64,000 nucleotides of DNA from Chryseobacterium herbae (GTDB taxonomy: Bacteria; Bacteroidota; Bacteroidia; Flavobacteriales; Weeksellaceae), in the NCBI RefSeq assembly GCF_025154075.1, contig NZ_JAOAMU010000001.1:705991-769990 (forward strand), written 5' to 3'. The notes under the pieces are model-generated. The model saw only the letters and a program-made list of their open reading frames with translations. It did no database searches and was not told the origin of the DNA. The translations under genes were made by a program, and so were the position numbers. This document shows, in pieces, positions 60,395 through 64,000 of the stretch; position 1 is the stretch's first letter; each line of letters begins with the position of its first letter.

Positions 60395-60402
60395 TATCTT
60401 TG
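60395..60402 (+). promoter_or_regulatory. Putative -7 box of alanine dehydrogenase
   Basis: TATCTTTG, 53 bases before the ATG. Confidence 0.45.
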
Positions 60403-60455
60403 CTTATAAATTCAATTGAAAAACAACAACCTGTAAGACATAATTTATTTAAAGA

Positions 60456-61649
60456 ATGAGTACTACAAATATTTTTACTCCTTTTACTGAAGAAGAATTG
60501 ATGCCGAAAGAAGAAAAGTTGGAGGTTATAAAGAAAGGAAAACAGTTCAGTATTGGAATTCCTAAAGAAACCTGTCTTAATGAGAGGAGAACCTGCATTA
60601 CTCCGGACGCGGTACAGGTATTAGTAGAACACGGTCACGAGCTTATTATAGAAGCTGGAGCGGGAGAAGGTTCTTTTTTTACAGATCTTCAGTATTCTGA
60701 ATCAGGAGCAAAGATCACCACTGATCCTAAAGAAGCTTTCGGACAGGATCTTATTCTAAAGATCAATCCTCCCACAGAAGATGAGATTGATTATATGAAA
60801 CCGAATACCTATCTGGTTTCAGCGCTTCAGATCAACCTGAGAGACAAGGCTTATTTCTTAAAGCTGGCAGAGCGAAAAATCAACGCCATTGCATTTGAAT
60901 TTATCGTTGACGAATACAAACAGCTTGCTTTGGTAAGACTGGTCGGCGAAATAGCAGGAACCGTTTCTGTTTTATACGCATCCGAACTTCTTGCCCTTTC
61001 AAACGGCCTGATGCTGGGCGGTATCACAGGAGTAAGACCTGCAGAAGTTGTTATTTTAGGCGCAGGAATTGTGGGTGAATTTGCCACAAAAGCAGCCATC
61101 GGATTGGGAGCCAGCGTAAGGGTTTTCGACAACTCACTTTCTAAGCTGAGAAGACTTCACACCCTGGTAGACAGCAGAGTTCCAACCTCCATCATTGATC
61201 CTAAAGAATTAAGCAAAGCTTTAAGACGTGCAGATGTAGTGATCGGTGCCCTTCCAAGATTAAATATGACGCCTATCGTTACCGAAGAAATGGTCGCGAA
61301 AATGAAAAAAGGCAGTGTCATCATCGATATTACCATAGATAACGGCAAAGTGATCGAAACATCCGAACTGACAACGATGGAAGATCCTTATATCATCAAG
61401 CACGGCGTGATCCACTGCGGACTTCCGAACCTAACGTCAAGAATGCCGAGAACCACAACCAAAGCAATCTCCAATTTCTTCCTTTCCTATATCCTGAACT
61501 ACGATGAAGAAGGTGGTTTTGAAAATATGCTGATCCGCAAAAACGAAATGAAGCAAAGTTTATACATGTACAAAGGAAGACACACCAAAAAAGTGATCTG
61601 CGACCGTTTCGGACTTACTTACCACGATATCAATCTTTTAATTTTCTAA
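60456..61649 (+). CDS. ald: Alanine dehydrogenase
   Basis: A 397-residue AlaDH/PNT-family enzyme that interconverts alanine and pyruvate plus ammonium with NADH. The N-terminal half has IGIPKETCLNERRTCITPDA with the catalytic Lys/Arg region, and the Rossmann motif VVILGAGIVGEFATKAA is near residue 195, followed by VRVFDNSLSKLRRLH. It has about 30 residues before the usual start of the family, which begins near GIPKE. No PNT membrane domains follow, so it is AlaDH and not transhydrogenase. Its stop overlaps the next ATG by one base. Confidence 0.92.
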   Translation: MSTTNIFTPFTEEELMPKEEKLEVIKKGKQFSIGIPKETCLNERRTCITPDAVQVLVEHGHELIIEAGAGEGSFFTDLQYSESGAKITTDPKEAFGQDLILKINPPTEDEIDYMKPNTYLVSALQINLRDKAYFLKLAERKINAIAFEFIVDEYKQLALVRLVGEIAGTVSVLYASELLALSNGLMLGGITGVRPAEVVILGAGIVGEFATKAAIGLGASVRVFDNSLSKLRRLHTLVDSRVPTSIIDPKELSKALRRADVVIGALPRLNMTPIVTEEMVAKMKKGSVIIDITIDNGKVIETSELTTMEDPYIIKHGVIHCGLPNLTSRMPRTTTKAISNFFLSYILNYDEEGGFENMLIRKNEMKQSLYMYKGRHTKKVICDRFGLTYHDINLLIF

Positions 61650-62020
61650 TGAAAAAAATTAAATTCTTTTTAATAGGCCTTATTCCGGGGCTGATTCTTG
61701 TATTTTTTATTCTGAACAAAAAAGGCGCGAGCTGCAGCGGGTATCTTCCCAACAGCCGTGTGATTGCAGAAACCCTTTCCAAGGAATTCAAATATTCTGA
61801 AGAAGCTAAGAACGAAATGACTACCTATAAAATTGATGAGAAATTTATAAAAGACAGCATCATTACCAATGGAAAAGTAGATTTCGATAAAAGTCATGCT
61901 CAGAAAAAGCCTTGCCCTGACTATGTGATTACGTATCCGGAGAAAAATCCGACGTATGAAATCATTTTTGAAAAATGTGAGGAAACGGTAACGTTGAATT
62001 CTTTGAAGAAACTGAAATAA
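61649..62020 (+). CDS. Hypothetical membrane-anchored protein, 123 aa
   Basis: It has one N-terminal helix (FFLIGLIPGLILVFFIL) and a soluble part of about 100 residues with four Cys (SCSGYLP, KPCPDYV, EKCEETV), outside the cytoplasm if the helix is an anchor. NSRVIAETLSKEFKYSEEAK is helical. Start codon overlaps the ald stop (TAATG), so the two are translationally coupled. No family recognised. Confidence 0.75.
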   Translation: MKKIKFFLIGLIPGLILVFFILNKKGASCSGYLPNSRVIAETLSKEFKYSEEAKNEMTTYKIDEKFIKDSIITNGKVDFDKSHAQKKPCPDYVITYPEKNPTYEIIFEKCEETVTLNSLKKLK

Positions 62021-62026
62021 ATTTTA

Positions 62027-62223
62027 TTTTTAAACATTAAGGAGTTAAGAAACTTGTTTAAAAAAAGGATAATTAAGGATTTGACAATGTCAAATAATAA
62101 GCAGCAAGCTTTATAAAATATCTTTGATATTTTTCTTAATTAATCTCAACAGCTTAAATGTTCTTAATAGTTAAATTAGCTAAATTTAAATATTGATTTT
62201 AAACATTAAGAAGTTTAGAAAAT
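62027..62223. repeat. Two direct copies of a TTTTAAACATTAAG repeat
   Basis: TTTTAAACATTAAGGAGTTA (62027) and TTTTAAACATTAAGAAGTTT (62197) are 170 bp apart, with further TTAAG/CTTAA words between. An inverted relative is at 30584-30612. The 288-bp gap before the histidine kinase holds nothing else I can name. Confidence 0.5.
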
Positions 62224-62308
62224 TATTTAGTAAGAATGATTAAGAGTTTGAATGTTCTTTAGGTTAAATTAAACTGATTTTAAATAGTAGCATCAAATAA
62301 TATTTTTT

Positions 62309-63079
62309 ATGGAAGGCAATTACTACATGATCCACGATTATCTGATATTCATTGGAGTATTTGCTATTTTCTTCCTGCTTACGGTCAGTATTTATCTTTT
62401 CAGCCAGAACGGCAGATTCAGACAGAAAAACACCCGACTTACCGAAACGAATAAAATCATTGAACAGAAGTTGAATGAAGTCCAGCTGGAGCATATCGGC
62501 ACCAAGCTGAATCCTCATCTCTTCAAAAATATTCTGAATTCTGTGCAGTCTCATGCTTACCAGACGTATATGTCGCTGGATAAACTTGCGAATGTTCTGG
62601 ATTATATTTTATACGAAAGCAACAATAAATTTGTCAGCCCTAAAGAGGAACTGAATTTCGCGTTAAGCCTTATCGAGATCAATAAAATAAAGATAAACCC
62701 ACTTTTTGACTTCAGGATCAAATCAAGAATCAATAAGTCGGATACAGTGTATGAAGAAAAGGTTTTCGCTCCGCTGATCTCTGTTGATCTTATCGAAAAC
62801 GCCTTCAAACACACTGATTTTCTGGCTCAGGATTCATTTATCTCCATTCATCTGGAACTTGAAAACGGAATTTTCACGATGAAAGTCAGCAACAAAGCTT
62901 CTTTAAAAAACATTCTTGCAAAGGAAAACAGTGGCTTCGGAAGCCAGTCTCTGGATCAAAGGCTTAAAATGATCTACAACAATCATTATCAGCTCGAGAA
63001 AAGCTCAAAAAACGGTATCTTCACAGCAGAATTAAAAATCAATTTAGGGGAATTTTATGATAAAATGCGTTATTCTTGA
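62309..63079 (+). CDS. LytS/YehU-type sensor histidine kinase
   Basis: A 256-residue membrane kinase. One N-terminal helix (YLIFIGVFAIFFLLTVSIYL) is followed by a coiled-coil linker and the His_kinase domain. The phosphoacceptor region is GTKLNPHLFKNILNSVQSHA, a slight variant of the common NPHFLFN, and the ATP-binding N-box is VDLIENAFKHTDF. There is no sizeable sensory domain, so the signal may come from the membrane or a partner. Its 3' end overlaps the response-regulator start by 23 bases. Confidence 0.92.
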   Translation: MEGNYYMIHDYLIFIGVFAIFFLLTVSIYLFSQNGRFRQKNTRLTETNKIIEQKLNEVQLEHIGTKLNPHLFKNILNSVQSHAYQTYMSLDKLANVLDYILYESNNKFVSPKEELNFALSLIEINKIKINPLFDFRIKSRINKSDTVYEEKVFAPLISVDLIENAFKHTDFLAQDSFISIHLELENGIFTMKVSNKASLKNILAKENSGFGSQSLDQRLKMIYNNHYQLEKSSKNGIFTAELKINLGEFYDKMRYS

Positions 63080-63767
63080 CGATGAATTACTGGCCATCAG
63101 TTATTTAAAACTTCTATGCGAGCAGATCGAAAATGTAGAAGTCGTAAAAGCATTTAACGACCCCAAAATTTTCCTGAGCGAGATAAACAACATCGATTGC
63201 AATCTCTGTATCCTGGATATTGAAATGCCGGGAATGACCGGACTTCAGGTAGCCGAAATTATTTCCGGTTCAAAAAAAATCATCTTCACAACGGCTTACA
63301 AAGAATATGCAGCCGAAGCTTTTGACCTGAATGTGGTAGACTATGTCAGAAAACCCATCAAAAAAGAAAGACTGATTCAGGCCTTCGAAAAAGCAAAAGA
63401 GCTGGTAGACGTTCCCCATAAAAAGGATTTGATCGAATGGAATACCAATATCGGTAGAACAGTCATTTTCACAGAACAGATCGCTTACATTAAAACCTCT
63501 GAAATCGACAGCCGCGATAAAGATATCATCCTGAACGACGGAACCACCATCGTCCTCAAAAATCTCAGCTTTAAGACACTTCTCGAAATGCTTCCTTCCA
63601 AAGACTTCGCCCAGGTGAATAAAAAGGAGATCATTGCGTTGTCTTCCATCAAAGTATTTTCCACCAACGAAATTATCAGTACGATTCAGTCGGAAGGTGA
63701 TAATTTCCTGAAACTTCAGATCGGAGAAGCTTATAAAAACTCATTAATGGAGCTCTTCGGAAAGTAG
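63057..63767 (+). CDS. LytTR-family response regulator
   Basis: A 236-residue regulator. The receiver domain has the acidic pair in CVILDDELLAI, the phosphorylated Asp in NLCILDIEMPGMTGLQ and the Thr/Lys in IFTTAYKEYAAEAF...VRKPI. The C-terminal half (about 130-236) is a LytTR DNA-binding domain (RTVIFTEQIAYIKTSEIDSR, DFAQVNKKEIIALSSIK). It is translationally coupled to the kinase upstream. The gene that starts just downstream is a possible target. Confidence 0.93.
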   Translation: MIKCVILDDELLAISYLKLLCEQIENVEVVKAFNDPKIFLSEINNIDCNLCILDIEMPGMTGLQVAEIISGSKKIIFTTAYKEYAAEAFDLNVVDYVRKPIKKERLIQAFEKAKELVDVPHKKDLIEWNTNIGRTVIFTEQIAYIKTSEIDSRDKDIILNDGTTIVLKNLSFKTLLEMLPSKDFAQVNKKEIIALSSIKVFSTNEIISTIQSEGDNFLKLQIGEAYKNSLMELFGK

Positions 63768-63845
63768 ATCTTTCAGACCTTTGCGGTTTCACTGCAAAAT
63801 GTGATGGTTTCATTACATCCTCCCTTTTATACGACCTTTCCGGTG

Positions 63846-63853
63846 TATTTTTG
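63846..63853 (+). promoter_or_regulatory. Putative -7 box of the last gene
   Basis: TATTTTTG, 22 bases before the ATG at 63876. Confidence 0.4.
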
Positions 63854-63875
63854 CTGCTGATTAAATAATTTTATA

Positions 63876-64000
63876 ATGAAAAATTGTCTGTATGCAGCAG
63901 GAATTCTCATATCCGGGCTTTGCTTTTCCCAGGAAACAGGTTCCAAGGTCAAGGCCTCCTTTTTCGATGGAATTGTAGCGGCCGGATATGTGGATCATGG
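63876..64000 (+). CDS. Exported protein, start only (continues beyond the window)
   Basis: It begins with a signal peptide (MKNCLYAAGILISGLCFSQE), followed by TGSKVKASFFDGIVAAGYVD. The second half looks like the first strands of an outer-membrane beta-barrel or porin-like protein, but too little is visible to say. It follows a LytTR regulator and may be under its control. Confidence 0.7.
   Translation, partial: MKNCLYAAGILISGLCFSQETGSKVKASFFDGIVAAGYVDH

Overview
The window looks like a stretch of chromosome from a Chryseobacterium-like member of the Flavobacteriia (Bacteroidota). The DNA is AT-rich. Two secreted proteins end in type IX secretion (T9SS) sorting domains with the YPNPA signature. 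Many genes are preceded by the Bacteroidota -7 box TAnnTTTG and lack a purine-rich ribosome-binding site. Several families present are typical of the phylum: DUF5686 outer-membrane protein, BT_3928-type DoxX protein, DUF1599, and a DnaG with a zinc-less N-terminus. No rRNA, tRNA, CRISPR array, prophage or transposase was seen.

Layout. 1-5.4 kb: end of an OmpA-domain protein, a Mn/Fe NRAMP transporter, the grpE-dnaJ chaperone pair, and an alpha/beta hydrolase flanked by two copies of the dnaJ 3' end. 5.4-16.4 kb: DUF808 protein, serine hydrolase, esterase, DedA protein, prfB, small membrane proteins, an FAD oxidoreductase, a degenerate AAA protein and another hydrolase, separated by a composite heptad/octad repeat. 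16.5-19.8 kb: a two-gene ABC exporter and a tandem pair of unknown membrane-anchored paralogues, the second with a frameshifted N-terminus. 20-22.6 kb: an operon of ECF sigma factor, zinc anti-sigma factor, DUF417/RclC-like membrane protein and membrane-anchored MsrA-MsrB fusion, probably an oxidant-defence module. 22.7-34.9 kb: secreted metallopeptidase, alaS, PhoX-like lipoprotein, di-haem peroxidase, DUF5686 protein and M28 peptidase.

35.4-42.9 kb: a complete branched-chain amino-acid operon, ilvE-D-B-N-C-A on the minus strand. Its leader holds two consecutive short Ile/Val/Leu-rich peptide ORFs, each followed by an intrinsic terminator, so it appears to be a double transcription attenuator. 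42.9-49.8 kb: folP, DUF1599, DoxX-like protein, TerB-like protein, oligopeptidase B, a GxxExxY pseudogene between inverted repeats, and tpiA. 49.9-52.8 kb: a phytase/esterase-like lipoprotein and, divergently, a cobalamin riboswitch controlling a T9SS-secreted protein made of two copies of an unfamiliar domain. 53.3-64 kb: clpP, dnaG, a large T9SS adhesin-like protein, a GT51-like protein coupled to tsaE, alanine dehydrogenase, a LytS/LytTR two-component system and the start of an outer-membrane or secreted protein.

The strongest leads are the tandem ilv attenuators, the B12-riboswitch-controlled secreted protein, the sigma/anti-sigma/MsrAB operon, the 72-bp dnaJ-end duplication around a hydrolase gene, and the layered families of intergenic repeats. 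All calls are from reading the sequence; no database search was run.
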